From: Bradyrhizobium iriomotense
GTDB lineage: Bacteria > Pseudomonadota > Alphaproteobacteria > Rhizobiales > Xanthobacteraceae
Length of the DNA: 64,000 bases
Direction: 5' to 3'
Assembly (NCBI RefSeq): GCF_018130765.1
Contig: NZ_JAFCJZ010000006.1
Span: forward strand, 248,001 to 312,000
Positions 43,803 to 52,013 of this stretch are shown here, one piece after another. Both the position numbers and the translations under genes were made by a program. The notes under the pieces are model-generated. The model did no database searches, was not told the DNA's origin, and was given only the letters and a program-made list of their open reading frames with translations. Positions within the stretch are counted from its first letter, which is position 1. The number at the start of each line of letters is the position of its first letter.

Positions 43803-43997
43803 TTATCTGGGATGATTTCCTTTGGGATGATCGCCCTGCTTGGCCTCTCGCGCCAGTCGTTCGGCTTTCAGGCGCTCGCGATTTTCATGAAGCGATTGTT
43901 GCGCCTTCGCATAGTCGGTCATGGGTTTCTTCGTCTCGACCGGCTTGAACGCTCTGTTGGCCTCCCGCAGAGCCCGGGACGCGGGATGATCTCTCAT
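43803..43997 (-). CDS. Small basic protein
   Basis: A 64-aa protein started at MRDHPASRALREAN (43997), with GAGG eight bases upstream; the frame is open further but not coding in character. The chain is Lys/Arg/Glu-rich and helical (YAKAQQSLHENRERLKAERL). It lies four bases before the DUF6894-like gene, so they may be transcribed together. Unknown function. Confidence 0.55.
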   Translation of the reverse strand: MRDHPASRALREANRAFKPVETKKPMTDYAKAQQSLHENRERLKAERLAREAKQGDHPKGNHPR

Positions 43998-44289
43998 CGT
44001 CTTGACCTCGATTTGGGTGGATAGGCGCGATCTCGAAACGCGCCGGACCCGGCGTGTTCGGCTCGCGGGCTGGCAGCGGTCGACTTGTCGTTGGATGGCC
44101 GCCTGCGCTCCCACGGGCGCGCCGGTCCAGGGAATAACGGGGCGGAACCCCGTCTGTTCCCTGGAGGCGACCTTAATTCTGCATCGATCGCTGCTTGGAG
44201 GATCGCAGCCATCTGGCGTGGCGCCAACGAAAAGGCTGCCGCAACGGAAGCCACGGGGGCGGCGCGGTGTGGGACAGAACATTCGATTT

Positions 44290-44445
44290 CTTCCGACGAT
44301 GGCATCATACCCCTGTTTTGCCCGGACGGGTCAAAGTGTTTTCGCTAAATCAGAAATGTCCTTTGATGCCAAGGGGGCGGCTACTGTGCATGGGGTTGTT
44401 TTTCCAGATTTTAGTTTGAGCCCTGCGACGGCACGCTTTCGCAAG
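44290..44445 (+). repeat. 150-base dispersed repeat, copy B
   Basis: This is the second copy of the element at 40861-41010, in direct orientation 3.4 kb away. Both share the order CCTGTTTTGCCC, CAGAAAT, TTTGATGCCAAGGGGG, GGGTTGTTTTT and TTTTAGTTTGAGCC. It ends right before the frc terminator. Confidence 0.82.
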
Positions 44446-44446
44446 C

Positions 44447-44476
44447 AAAAAGGGCCGCCCCTTCGGGCGGCCCTTT
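44447..44476 (-). terminator. Rho-independent terminator of the gntR-oxc-frc operon
   Basis: GGGCCGCCC-CTTC-GGGCGGCCC is a perfect 9-bp stem at 44452-44473. The minus strand then reads TTTTTGC. It lies about 25 bases after the frc stop codon. Confidence 0.9.
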
Positions 44477-44499
44477 CGTGTTGGTTCAGATCAGCCCGC

Positions 44500-45777
44500 T
44501 TACTCGGCGGCCTGCTTCTGCGGCGGGTCGAGCGCGCCGGACTTGTGGATATCGGCGACCTGATGGTCGCTGAAGCCGAGCACCGAGCGCAGGATCTCGT
44601 CGGTGTGCTCGCCGAGCAGCGGCGAACGCTGCACGTCGCTCGGGGAGTCCGACAGCTTGATCGGGTTGCCGACCGAGATGTACTTGCCGCGGGTGGGGTG
44701 ATCGACCTCGACCACGGTGCCGGTGGCGCGCAGCGACTGGTCCTCGGCGATCTCCTTCATCGACAGGATCGGGCCGCAGGGGATGTCGTCCTTGTTGAGG
44801 ATTTCCATCGCCTCGAACTTGGTCTTGGTCATCGTCCACTGCTCGATGCGGGCGAAGATCTCGTTGAGCCGGGGCAGGCGGGCCGGGGGCTTGGCGTAGT
44901 TCGGATCGGTCTTCCAGGTCGGCTCGCCGATCACGTCGCAGATCTTCTCCCAGACCGGAGCCTGGGTGATGAAGTAGATGTAGGCGTTGGGATCGGTCTC
45001 CCAGCCCTTGCACTTCAGGATGCGGCCGGGCTGGCCGCCGCCGGAATCGTTGCCGGCGCGCGGCACGGCATCGCCGAACGGAACGCCTTCGCCGAACTGG
45101 CTGTATTCCTTCAGCGGTCCGTGGGCGAGGCGCTGCTGGTCGCGCAGCTTGACGCGGGCGAGATTGAGCACGCCGTCCTGCATCGCGGCGGTGACCTTCT
45201 GGCCCTTGCCGGTGGTGGTGCGCTGGTGAAGCGCGGCCAGGATGCCGATCGCGAGATGCAACCCGGTGCCGGTGTCGCCGATCTGCGCGCCGGTGACGAG
45301 CGGCAGGCCATCGCGGAAGCCGGTGGTCGAGGCGGCGCCGCCGGTGCACTGCGCGACGTTCTCATAGACCTTGCAGTCTTCATACGGGCCGGGACCAAAG
45401 CCCTTGATCGAGGCGACGATCATCCTCGGGTTGAGGCTGTGGATCTTCTCCCAGGGGAAGCCCATGCGGTCGAGCACGCCGGGGCCGAAGTTTTCGACCA
45501 GCACGTCGCACTTCTTGATCAGCTCGGTGAGGACTTCCTTGCCCTTGGGGTTCTTGGTGTCGAGCGTGATCGAGCGCTTGTTGTGGTTGAGCATGGTGAA
45601 ATACAGGCTGTCCACGTTCGGGATGTCCTGCAGCTGGCCGCGGGTGATGTCACCCACGCCCGGGCGTTCCACCTTGATCACGTCGGCGCCGAACCAGGCG
45701 AGCAGCTGCGTGCAGGTCGGTCCGGACTGGACGTGGGTGAAGTCGAGAATGCGAACGCCCGTGAGCGCTTTGGTCAT
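44500..45777 (-). CDS. frc: Formyl-CoA:oxalate CoA-transferase
   Basis: Class III CoA-transferase (425 aa) that moves CoA from formyl-CoA to oxalate. I start at [13 protein letters not shown] (45777). The catalytic aspartate is Asp168 in [12 protein letters not shown], equivalent to the Asp169 known from Oxalobacter; flanking features such as [13 protein letters not shown] and [15 protein letters not shown] are the family's. It is the last gene of a minus-strand operon after gntR and oxc, with a palindromic element in the 147-base gap. With Oxc it forms the cycle oxalate to CO2 and formate. Confidence 0.96.
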   Translation of the reverse strand: MTKALTGVRILDFTHVQSGPTCTQLLAWFGADVIKVERPGVGDITRGQLQDIPNVDSLYFTMLNHNKRSITLDTKNPKGKEVLTELIKKCDVLVENFGPGVLDRMGFPWEKIHSLNPRMIVASIKGFGPGPYEDCKVYENVAQCTGGAASTTGFRDGLPLVTGAQIGDTGTGLHLAIGILAALHQRTTTGKGQKVTAAMQDGVLNLARVKLRDQQRLAHGPLKEYSQFGEGVPFGDAVPRAGNDSGGGQPGRILKCKGWETDPNAYIYFITQAPVWEKICDVIGEPTWKTDPNYAKPPARLPRLNEIFARIEQWTMTKTKFEAMEILNKDDIPCGPILSMKEIAEDQSLRATGTVVEVDHPTRGKYISVGNPIKLSDSPSDVQRSPLLGEHTDEILRSVLGFSDHQVADIHKSGALDPPQKQAAE

Positions 45778-45842
45778 CGTGTTGCTCCGTACTCTGTGTC
45801 TGCCCCTGCGAACCACAGGGAGTAAAGGGGTTGAAGGGGAGG

Positions 45843-45923
45843 CTAAAGCGCGCTTGGCGCTTTAGCTCTTTTGTTTGGGCATGATCTTGTCGGAAAACCG
45901 CTTCGCACTTTTCCGGATCATGC
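45843..45923. repeat. Rhizobial palindromic element (copy 3) between oxc and frc
   Basis: CTAAAGCGC (45843) pairs with GCGCTTTAG (ending 45865), and GCATGATC (45879) with GATCATGC (ending 45923). It fills most of the intergenic space inside the oxc-frc operon and will be transcribed, so it may stabilise or process the mRNA and change the oxc to frc ratio. Confidence 0.82.
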
Positions 45924-45924
45924 C

Positions 45925-47655
45925 TTACTTCTTCTTCTGCAGAACGCTCTGCGGATTGAGGTTGCCGATGCGGCCGCTCTCCGAGCCTGCGGCCGGATCG
46001 ATCACCGCGTTGATGAGCGTCGGCTTGCCGGACTTCATCGCCTCGTTGACGGCGCGCTTGAGCTCGTCCGGCGAGGTCGCATTCACGCCGACGCCGCCGA
46101 AGGCTTCCATCATCTTGTCGTAGCGCGCGCCCTTGACGAACACGGTGGTTGCCGGATCGGCGTTCGCGCCGTTGACGTCGGTGCCGCGATAGATGCCGTC
46201 ATTGTTGAAGATGACGACGCAGATCGGCAGGTTGTAGCGGCAGATGGTCTCGACCTCCATGCCGGAGAAGCCGAACGCCGAGTCGCCTTCCACCGCGAGC
46301 ACGGGATGGCCGGTCTCGAGCGCGGCCGCGATCGCCTGGCCCATGCCGATGCCCATCACGCCCCAGGTGCCGACGTCGAGACGCTTGCGGGGCTTGTACA
46401 TGTCGATGACGCCGCGGGCGAGGTCGAGCGTGTTGGCGCCTTCGTTGACGAGGATCGCCTCGGGGTACTCCTTGATGACGTTCTTCAAGACGCCGAGCGC
46501 GCCGTGATAGTCCATCGGCGATTTGTTGTTCATGAGCTTCGGCGCCATCTTGGCGACGTTCTCTTCGCGCTTGGTCGAGACGGCCTTGGTCCAGTCGGCG
46601 GGCGCGGTCCAACCCGCACCGATCGCCTGGTTGAACGCCGAGACGACCGAGCCGATGTCGCCGACGACGGGCGCGACGATCTCGACGTTGGAGTCCATCT
46701 CACGCGGTTCGATGTCGACCTGGATGAACTTCTTCGGCGTTTCGCCCCAGCTCTTGCCCTTGCCGTGCGAGAGCAGCCAGTTCAGCCGCGCGCCGATCAG
46801 CATGACGACGTCGGAATCCTTCAGCACCGTCGAGCGGGCGGCGCCGGCGCACTGCGGATGGGTATCGGGGAGGAGGCCCTTGGCCATGCTCATCGGGAGG
46901 AACGGCACGCCGCTCTTCTCGATGAAGGTCTTGATCTCCTCATCGGCCTGCGCATAGGCCGCGCCCTTGCCGAGGATGATGAGCGGGCGTTTTGCGCTCT
47001 TCAGAACATCGAGCGCGCGCTTGACCGAAGCGGGCGAGGGGAGCTGCGCGGGCGCAGCGTCGATCACCTTGACCAGCGACTTCTGGCCGGCCTCGGCGTT
47101 CATCACCTGGCCGAACAGCTTTGCCGGCAGGTCGAGATAGACGCCGCCCGGACGGCCCGAGACCGCGGCGCGGATCGCGCGGGCAAAGCCGATGCCGATG
47201 TCCTGGGCGTGCAGCACGCGATAGGCCGCCTTGCACAGCGGTTTCGCAATCGCGAGCTGGTCCATTTCCTCGTAGTCGCCCTGCTGGAGATCGACGATCT
47301 CGCGCTCGGAGGAGCCCGAGACCAGGATCATCGGGTAGCAGTTGGTGGTGGCGTGCGCGAGCGCGGTGAGGCCGTTGAGGAAGCCGGGCGCCGACACCGT
47401 GAGGCAGACGCCGGGCTTCTTGGTGAGATAACCGGCGATGCCTGCGGCGTAGCCGGCGTTCTGCTCGTGACGGAAGGAGATCACGCGAATGCCGGCGGCC
47501 TGCGCCATGCGGCCCAAATCCGTGATCGGGATGCCCGGCACATTATAGATGGTGTTGATGCCGTTCAGCTTGAGCGCGTCGATGACGAGATGGAAGCCAT
47601 CCGTCAGTTCCTGCTCGGTGCCCGGTGCTTCGGACTTGGTCGCGGTATTCAGCAT
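45925..47655 (-). CDS. oxc: Oxalyl-CoA decarboxylase
   Basis: ThDP-dependent enzyme (576 aa) that converts oxalyl-CoA to formyl-CoA and CO2. The start is [10 protein letters not shown] (47655). The cofactor-activating glutamate is Glu64 in [10 protein letters not shown], and the ThDP/Mg motif is [11 protein letters not shown] with NNDGIYRG following. The segment [14 protein letters not shown] near residue 37 is characteristic of oxalyl-CoA decarboxylases over other ThDP enzymes. It follows gntR by 61 bases and precedes frc in the same operon. Confidence 0.96.
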   Translation of the reverse strand: MLNTATKSEAPGTEQELTDGFHLVIDALKLNGINTIYNVPGIPITDLGRMAQAAGIRVISFRHEQNAGYAAGIAGYLTKKPGVCLTVSAPGFLNGLTALAHATTNCYPMILVSGSSEREIVDLQQGDYEEMDQLAIAKPLCKAAYRVLHAQDIGIGFARAIRAAVSGRPGGVYLDLPAKLFGQVMNAEAGQKSLVKVIDAAPAQLPSPASVKRALDVLKSAKRPLIILGKGAAYAQADEEIKTFIEKSGVPFLPMSMAKGLLPDTHPQCAGAARSTVLKDSDVVMLIGARLNWLLSHGKGKSWGETPKKFIQVDIEPREMDSNVEIVAPVVGDIGSVVSAFNQAIGAGWTAPADWTKAVSTKREENVAKMAPKLMNNKSPMDYHGALGVLKNVIKEYPEAILVNEGANTLDLARGVIDMYKPRKRLDVGTWGVMGIGMGQAIAAALETGHPVLAVEGDSAFGFSGMEVETICRYNLPICVVIFNNDGIYRGTDVNGANADPATTVFVKGARYDKMMEAFGGVGVNATSPDELKRAVNEAMKSGKPTLINAVIDPAAGSESGRIGNLNPQSVLQKKK

Positions 47656-47684
47656 GGGCCTTGTCTCCCTGGTCTCAAGTAACG

Positions 47685-47701
47685 GGGCGAATTTTTCGCC
47701 C
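47685..47701 (-). other. Hairpin between gntR and oxc
   Basis: GGGCGAA-TTT-TTCGCCC is a perfect 7-bp inverted repeat in the 61-base gap. It is AT-rich in the loop and has no clear T tract after it on the minus strand, so it is more likely a processing or pausing element than a full terminator. Confidence 0.45.
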
Positions 47702-47716
47702 TTCTGGTGAAGGTTG

Positions 47717-48448
47717 CTAGGTAAACAGTTCCTGGCCGTGCGCTTCGACGTAAGCGGCAAGGCCGAGGGTGTGGTCGCGGGCGCGCTTCTCGGCGAGCTC
47801 GGTGTCGCGCGCTTCCAGTGCTTCGATCATGCCGAGATGCTCGGGCAGGGAGGTCGCGGTGCGATCCTTGCGTCCGATGGTCAGTTGCCGATAGCCGCGC
47901 ACGTGCAGCAAGAGGTCGTTGGTGAGATCGACCAGCACCGGCGACTCCGACAGCGAGATCAGCGCCTGATGGAAGGCGATGTTGGCCTTGGAGTATTCTT
48001 CCACATGATCCTCGGGCAGGCGGTCCTTGCCGAAGTCCTTGAAGAAGTCGCGCAGCGCCGTGATGTCCTTCTTGCGCGCGGTGGTGGTGATGAGGCGCGC
48101 GGCCATGCTCTCCAGCGCCGCCCAGGCGCGGATCATGTCGACGATCTCGCTCTTGGTCCTGCGCACCACCATGATGCCGCGGCGCGGAACGGTTTTCACG
48201 AAACCGTCCTGCTCGAGCATCGCGATGGCTTCGCGGATCGGCGTGCGGCTGACACCCAGTCGTTCGGACAGCGCGCGCTCGTCGAGCATCACCGGCTCGG
48301 GCGTCGAGTAGATGTCCATCTTGAGGATGGCTTCCTTCAAGGCGTCATACGCCTTGTTCTTGAAGCTGCTCTCCGGGGCAATACGAACGATTGCGATGTC
48401 TGCCTCGGCCATGTTCGGCAACGCCTTGGTTGGTTTCCGTAGTGACAC
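47717..48448 (-). CDS. GntR-family (FCD-type) transcriptional regulator of the oxalate regulon
   Basis: A 243-aa regulator started at the GTG at 48448, because GGAGGAG stands seven bases upstream and the longer frame would run through the operator. It has an N-terminal winged HTH ([21 protein letters not shown]) and a C-terminal all-helical FCD effector domain of the FadR group ([24 protein letters not shown]). It is the first gene of the oxc-frc operon. Two copies of the 17-bp operator flank its promoter region, so it probably represses itself, the divergent acyl-CoA synthetase and five other transcripts. The ligand may be oxalate or oxalyl-CoA (inference). Confidence 0.9.
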   Translation of the reverse strand: MSLRKPTKALPNMAEADIAIVRIAPESSFKNKAYDALKEAILKMDIYSTPEPVMLDERALSERLGVSRTPIREAIAMLEQDGFVKTVPRRGIMVVRRTKSEIVDMIRAWAALESMAARLITTTARKKDITALRDFFKDFGKDRLPEDHVEEYSKANIAFHQALISLSESPVLVDLTNDLLLHVRGYRQLTIGRKDRTATSLPEHLGMIEALEARDTELAEKRARDHTLGLAAYVEAHGQELFT

Positions 48449-48504
48449 GACGAATCTCCTCCAGTGGGAGTCGTCTTTTACAGGAATATTAACGGGAAAG
48501 TTTT

Positions 48505-48521
48505 TGGCATACCACATGCCA
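48505..48521 (-). promoter_or_regulatory. Oxalate-regulon operator of gntR-oxc-frc
   Basis: On the plus strand it reads TGGCATACCACATGCCA, a perfect TGGCAT/ATGCCA inverted repeat. On the gene strand TTGACA lies three bases before it. It is 56 bases upstream of the gntR start, in position for autorepression. Confidence 0.85.
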
Positions 48522-48569
48522 GAATGTCAAGCTGCCTATTTTTTGCGGCGTTCCAAGGTGCGCCGCGAC

Positions 48570-48602
48570 TTGACAAGTTGGCTTCTGGCATACCAAATGC
48601 CA
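48570..48602 (+). promoter_or_regulatory. Promoter and operator of the acyl-CoA synthetase gene
   Basis: TTGACA at 48570-48575 is followed by the perfect operator TGGCATACCAAATGCCA at 48586-48602. Its centre is 81 bases from the gntR-side operator, which allows one regulator dimer or a loop to control both directions. The leader to the start codon at 48760 is about 150 bases. Confidence 0.8.
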
Positions 48603-48759
48603 TCGCCAGCCATTTTTGATCCAAGCCGGCGGAGTAGTCTCGGGCTTTATGCCACTCCGTTCCGCGGCATGGAACAGAGCGCGGCGAATGGCAAGCATCA
48701 CAGGCGGCCGCAACACGCGCGCTTTGCAAAGAACGAACCGAGGTCAAGGGAGAAGCCAC

Positions 48760-50889
48760 ATGTCCAATTCCAAAGATGCCGTCCGCAAGGTGCTTGACCA
48801 GGTCAAGGCGGACAACCGCACCAGCCTGACGGCGCCGGAAGGCAAGCTGGTCTGCGACGCCTACGGCATTCCGGTGCCGAAGGAGGGCGTGGCCAAGTCG
48901 GCGGGCGAGGCCGGCAAGATGGCTTCCTCCATGGGCTTCCCCGTCGTGATGAAGATCGTCTCGCCGGACATTCTCCACAAGACCGAAGCTGGCGGCGTCA
49001 TCGTCGGCCTCAAGACGGCCGAGGAGGCCGAGAAGGCCTACGAGACCATCCTTTCCAACGCCAGGAAGTACAAGGCCGATGCCAAGATCGAGGGCGTCCA
49101 GGTGCAGCAGATGCTGGCCGGTGGCACCGAGGTCATCGTCGGCTCGATCACCGATGGCTCGTTCGGCAAGCTGGTCGCCTTCGGCCTCGGCGGCGTGCTG
49201 GTCGAAGTGCTGAAGGACATCACCTTCCGCCTCGCGCCCGCGACCAAGGAAGACGCGCTGTCGATGCTCGACGGCATCCAGGCCCACGAGATCCTGAAGG
49301 GCGTGCGCGGCGGCGAGCCGGTGAACCGTACGGCGCTCGCCGACGTCATCGTCAAGGTCTCGCAGCTCGTCACCGATTTCCCTGAAATCGTCGAGCTCGA
49401 CCTCAACCCTGTGTTCGCGACCCCGAAGGGCGCGACCGCAGCGGACGTCCGCATCGTCGTCGACTTCGCCTATGTGCCGAAGCCCAAGCCGCGCCCGACC
49501 GAAGAGATCGTCGCGGCCATGAACCGCATCATGCAGCCGAAGGCGGTTGCCGTGATCGGCGCCTCAGCGGAGGACGGCAAGATCGGCAATTCCGTGATGA
49601 AGAACCTCATCAACGGCGGCTACAAGGGCGAGATCATTCCGATCCATCCCAAGGCCGCCGAGATCCTCGGCTACAAGGCCTATAAGAGCGTCAAGGACGT
49701 GCCGGGCGTGATCGACGTCGCGGTGTTCGCGATCCCGGCAAAATTCGTCGCCGGCGCGCTCACCGAATGCGGCGAGAAGAAAATCCCGGGCGCGGTGCTG
49801 ATTCCGTCGGGCTTTGCGGAAGCCGGCGCGCCGGAGCTGCAGGCCGAGATCGTCGAGGTCGGCAAGAAGTACGACATCCGCCTGATGGGGCCGAACATCT
49901 ACGGCTTCTACTATACGCCGGCCAATCTCTGCGCGACCTTCTGCACCGCCTATGACGTCAAGGGCCACGCGGCGCTGTCGTCGCAGTCGGGCGGCATCGG
50001 CATGGCCATCATCGGCTTCTCGCGCTCGGCGAAAATGGGTGTGTCGGCCATCGTCGGCCTCGGCAACAAGTCCGACATCGACGAGGACGATCTGCTCGCC
50101 TTCTTCGAGCAGGACCCGAACACCAACCTGATCGCGCAGCACTGCGAAGACCTCAAGGACGGCCGCGCCTTCGCGGAAGCCGCCAAGCGCGTCTCCAAGA
50201 AGAAGCCGGTGGTCGTGCTCAAGGCCGGCCGCACCTCGGCCGGTGCGAAGGCTGCGTCCTCGCACACCGGCGCGCTTGCCGGCAACGACCGCATCTACGA
50301 GGACGTGTTCAAGCAGTCGGGCGTGATCCGCGCCCGCAGCCTGCGCCAGCTGCTCGAATTCGCCCGCGGCGTGCCGGTGCTGCCGACGCCGAAGGGCGAG
50401 AATGTGCTGATCATCACCGGCGCCGGCGGCTCGGGCGTGCTGCTGTCGGACTCCTGCGTCGACAACGGCCTGTCGCTGATGTCGATGCCGCCGGATCTGG
50501 ACGCTGCCTTCCGCAAGTTCATCCCGCCGTTCGGTGCGGCTGGAAATCCTGTGGATATCACCGGCGGCGAGCCGCCGATCACCTACGTCAACACCGTGAA
50601 GCTCGGCCTGTCGGATGAGCGCATCCACGCGCTGATCCTCGGCTACTGGCACACCATCGTCACCCCGCCGATGGTGTTCGCCCGCAACATGGTCGAGGTG
50701 AAGAAGGAGATGGAGGCCAAGGGTTTTGTGAAGCCCATGGTCGCCTCGCTCGCCGGCGACGTCGAGGTCGAGGAAGCCGCCGAATATCTCTACCAGCACG
50801 GCATCCCGGCCTACGCCTACTCCACCGAGCTGCCGGTCGAGGTGCTCGGTGCCAAGTACAAGTGGGCGCGCGGCGCAGGGTTGCTCTGA
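48760..50889 (+). CDS. NDP-forming acyl-CoA synthetase, candidate oxalate-CoA ligase
   Basis: A 709-aa single-chain enzyme of the succinyl-CoA synthetase superfamily. The beta part (ATP-grasp, residues about 10-235, VVMKIVSPDILHKTEAGG) comes first, followed by the CoA-binding domain (AVIGASAEDGKIGN near 265) and the ligase domain with the phospho-His in SSHTGALAGND (His502). The family makes acyl-CoA from acid, CoA and ATP. Divergent from gntR-oxc-frc and with the same operator, it may activate oxalate or formate directly, bypassing Frc. No such NDP-forming enzyme is known to me for oxalate, so this is inference. Confidence 0.88.
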   Translation: MSNSKDAVRKVLDQVKADNRTSLTAPEGKLVCDAYGIPVPKEGVAKSAGEAGKMASSMGFPVVMKIVSPDILHKTEAGGVIVGLKTAEEAEKAYETILSNARKYKADAKIEGVQVQQMLAGGTEVIVGSITDGSFGKLVAFGLGGVLVEVLKDITFRLAPATKEDALSMLDGIQAHEILKGVRGGEPVNRTALADVIVKVSQLVTDFPEIVELDLNPVFATPKGATAADVRIVVDFAYVPKPKPRPTEEIVAAMNRIMQPKAVAVIGASAEDGKIGNSVMKNLINGGYKGEIIPIHPKAAEILGYKAYKSVKDVPGVIDVAVFAIPAKFVAGALTECGEKKIPGAVLIPSGFAEAGAPELQAEIVEVGKKYDIRLMGPNIYGFYYTPANLCATFCTAYDVKGHAALSSQSGGIGMAIIGFSRSAKMGVSAIVGLGNKSDIDEDDLLAFFEQDPNTNLIAQHCEDLKDGRAFAEAAKRVSKKKPVVVLKAGRTSAGAKAASSHTGALAGNDRIYEDVFKQSGVIRARSLRQLLEFARGVPVLPTPKGENVLIITGAGGSGVLLSDSCVDNGLSLMSMPPDLDAAFRKFIPPFGAAGNPVDITGGEPPITYVNTVKLGLSDERIHALILGYWHTIVTPPMVFARNMVEVKKEMEAKGFVKPMVASLAGDVEVEEAAEYLYQHGIPAYAYSTELPVEVLGAKYKWARGAGLL

Positions 50890-50897
50890 GACGCGAC

Positions 50898-51043
50898 TTC
50901 ACCTCTCCCCGCGTGCGGGGAGAGGTCGAATTCGATCGCAGATCGAATTCGGGTGAGGGGGACTCTCCGCGAGTCCAGCTCTCACCGTCCTTGTGGAAGC
51001 TCCCCCTCACCCCGACCCTCTCCCCGCAAGCGGGGCGAGGGAG
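50898..51043. repeat. Dispersed CTCTCCCCGC-type repeat
   Basis: The stretch has several inverted pieces: CCTCTCCCCGC / GCGGGGAGAGG at 50902-50924, TTCGATCGCAGATCGAA around 50941, and CCTCTCCCCGC / GCGGGGCGAGG near 51017-51040. It is a mosaic of short stems typical of intergenic repeats in Bradyrhizobium. It lies directly upstream of the IclR gene. Confidence 0.65.
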
Positions 51044-51058
51044 AACGGTCAGGTCGCG

Positions 51059-51901
51059 ATGAGCAAGAACGTGATCCGGCGCAAATCGCTCGAACCTCGG
51101 CCGCCATTGGAGGCCGAGCACGAGGCGCGTGACGGCGGTGTGCAGTCCGTCGATCGCGCGCTGTCGATTCTCGAGACGCTGGCCGAGGACGACGAAGGCT
51201 ATCGCCTCAGCGATCTTGCCGTGCGCACCGGCCTGTCGGCCTCGACCGTGCACCGGCTACTGGCGACGCTTGAAAGCCGCCGCTTCGTGCAGTTCGACCG
51301 CGCCGAATCCAAATGGCATGTCGGCGTCCGCAGCTTCACGGTGGGGGCCAGCTTCGCCCGGCGGCGCAATTTCTCGGCGCAGGCCGTTCCTTACTTGCGC
51401 AAGCTGCGCGATCTCACCCGCGAAACCGCCAATCTCGCCGTCGTCGACGACGAGTTCATCATCGTGCTGACCCGCATGGAGAGCCGCGAGATCATGCGCT
51501 CGCTGACCAAGGTCGGCGGCCGCGTCCCCATGGTGACGTCGGGTGTCGGCAAGGCGGTGCTCGCGACCTATTCGGACGAGGACGTCGGCGCCGTCATCCG
51601 CCATCACGGCATGCCCCGCCTGACCGAAAAGTCGATTGTGCGGCCGAGCGACCTGTTCAGGGAGCTCGAGAAGATCCGCAAGCAGGGCTTTGCGGTCGAC
51701 GATGAGGAGGCCTCCATGGGCCTGCGCTGTATTGCCGCAGTCGTCTACAACGACTGCGCAGAGCCGCTCGCGGCGATCTCCGTCTCGGGCATGACCAGCC
51801 GCCTGACCGATGAGAGATTGCCGGAAATCGGGCAAATTGTGCGCGACGTCGCCGCTGAGCTGACGCTCGCACTCGGCGGGGTGATGCCGAAATCCGGATA
51901 G
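51059..51901 (+). CDS. IclR-family transcriptional regulator
   Basis: A 280-aa IclR-type regulator started at MSKNVIRRKS (51059). The winged HTH covers about residues 25-90 (YRLSDLAVRTGLSASTVHRLLA, cut to LAVRTGLSASTVHRLL) and the GAF-like effector domain has SGVGKAVLATYS and a C-terminal AAISVSGMTSRLTDE. It lies 112 bases upstream of the second Tct operon and may control it, or the gcl cluster; glyoxylate-pathway genes are often IclR-controlled. The target is inferred from position. Confidence 0.88.
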   Translation: MSKNVIRRKSLEPRPPLEAEHEARDGGVQSVDRALSILETLAEDDEGYRLSDLAVRTGLSASTVHRLLATLESRRFVQFDRAESKWHVGVRSFTVGASFARRRNFSAQAVPYLRKLRDLTRETANLAVVDDEFIIVLTRMESREIMRSLTKVGGRVPMVTSGVGKAVLATYSDEDVGAVIRHHGMPRLTEKSIVRPSDLFRELEKIRKQGFAVDDEEASMGLRCIAAVVYNDCAEPLAAISVSGMTSRLTDERLPEIGQIVRDVAAELTLALGGVMPKSG

Positions 51902-52013
51902 CAAGGAACCGGGCCCGTCGCTGGACAGCATTGGCCGTTTTGGCTGATATGCGACCAAACGACACAATGCGGCACCTGATCAACACGTCCGCACGAGCCT
52001 GGAGAATGCCCCC

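Larger units (their letters stand above)
43998..44499. other. Non-coding gap between small ORFs and frc
   Basis: These 502 bases have no convincing gene. The right-hand half consists of copy B of the 150-base repeat (44290-44445) and the terminator of the oxc-frc operon. In the left-hand half nothing was recognised. Confidence 0.5.

Noticed and set aside
43803..44282. 159-codon version of the small basic protein
   Set aside because: Only the last 64 codons have protein-like composition and a ribosome site (start 43997); the upstream extension is Arg/Pro-rich noise.
50898..51043. Possible CRISPR-like or tRNA-like structures in the stem-rich stretch
   Set aside because: The stems are inverted CTCTCCCCGC pieces without regular spacers or tRNA arms; it is an intergenic repeat of the kind also seen at 60469-60602.
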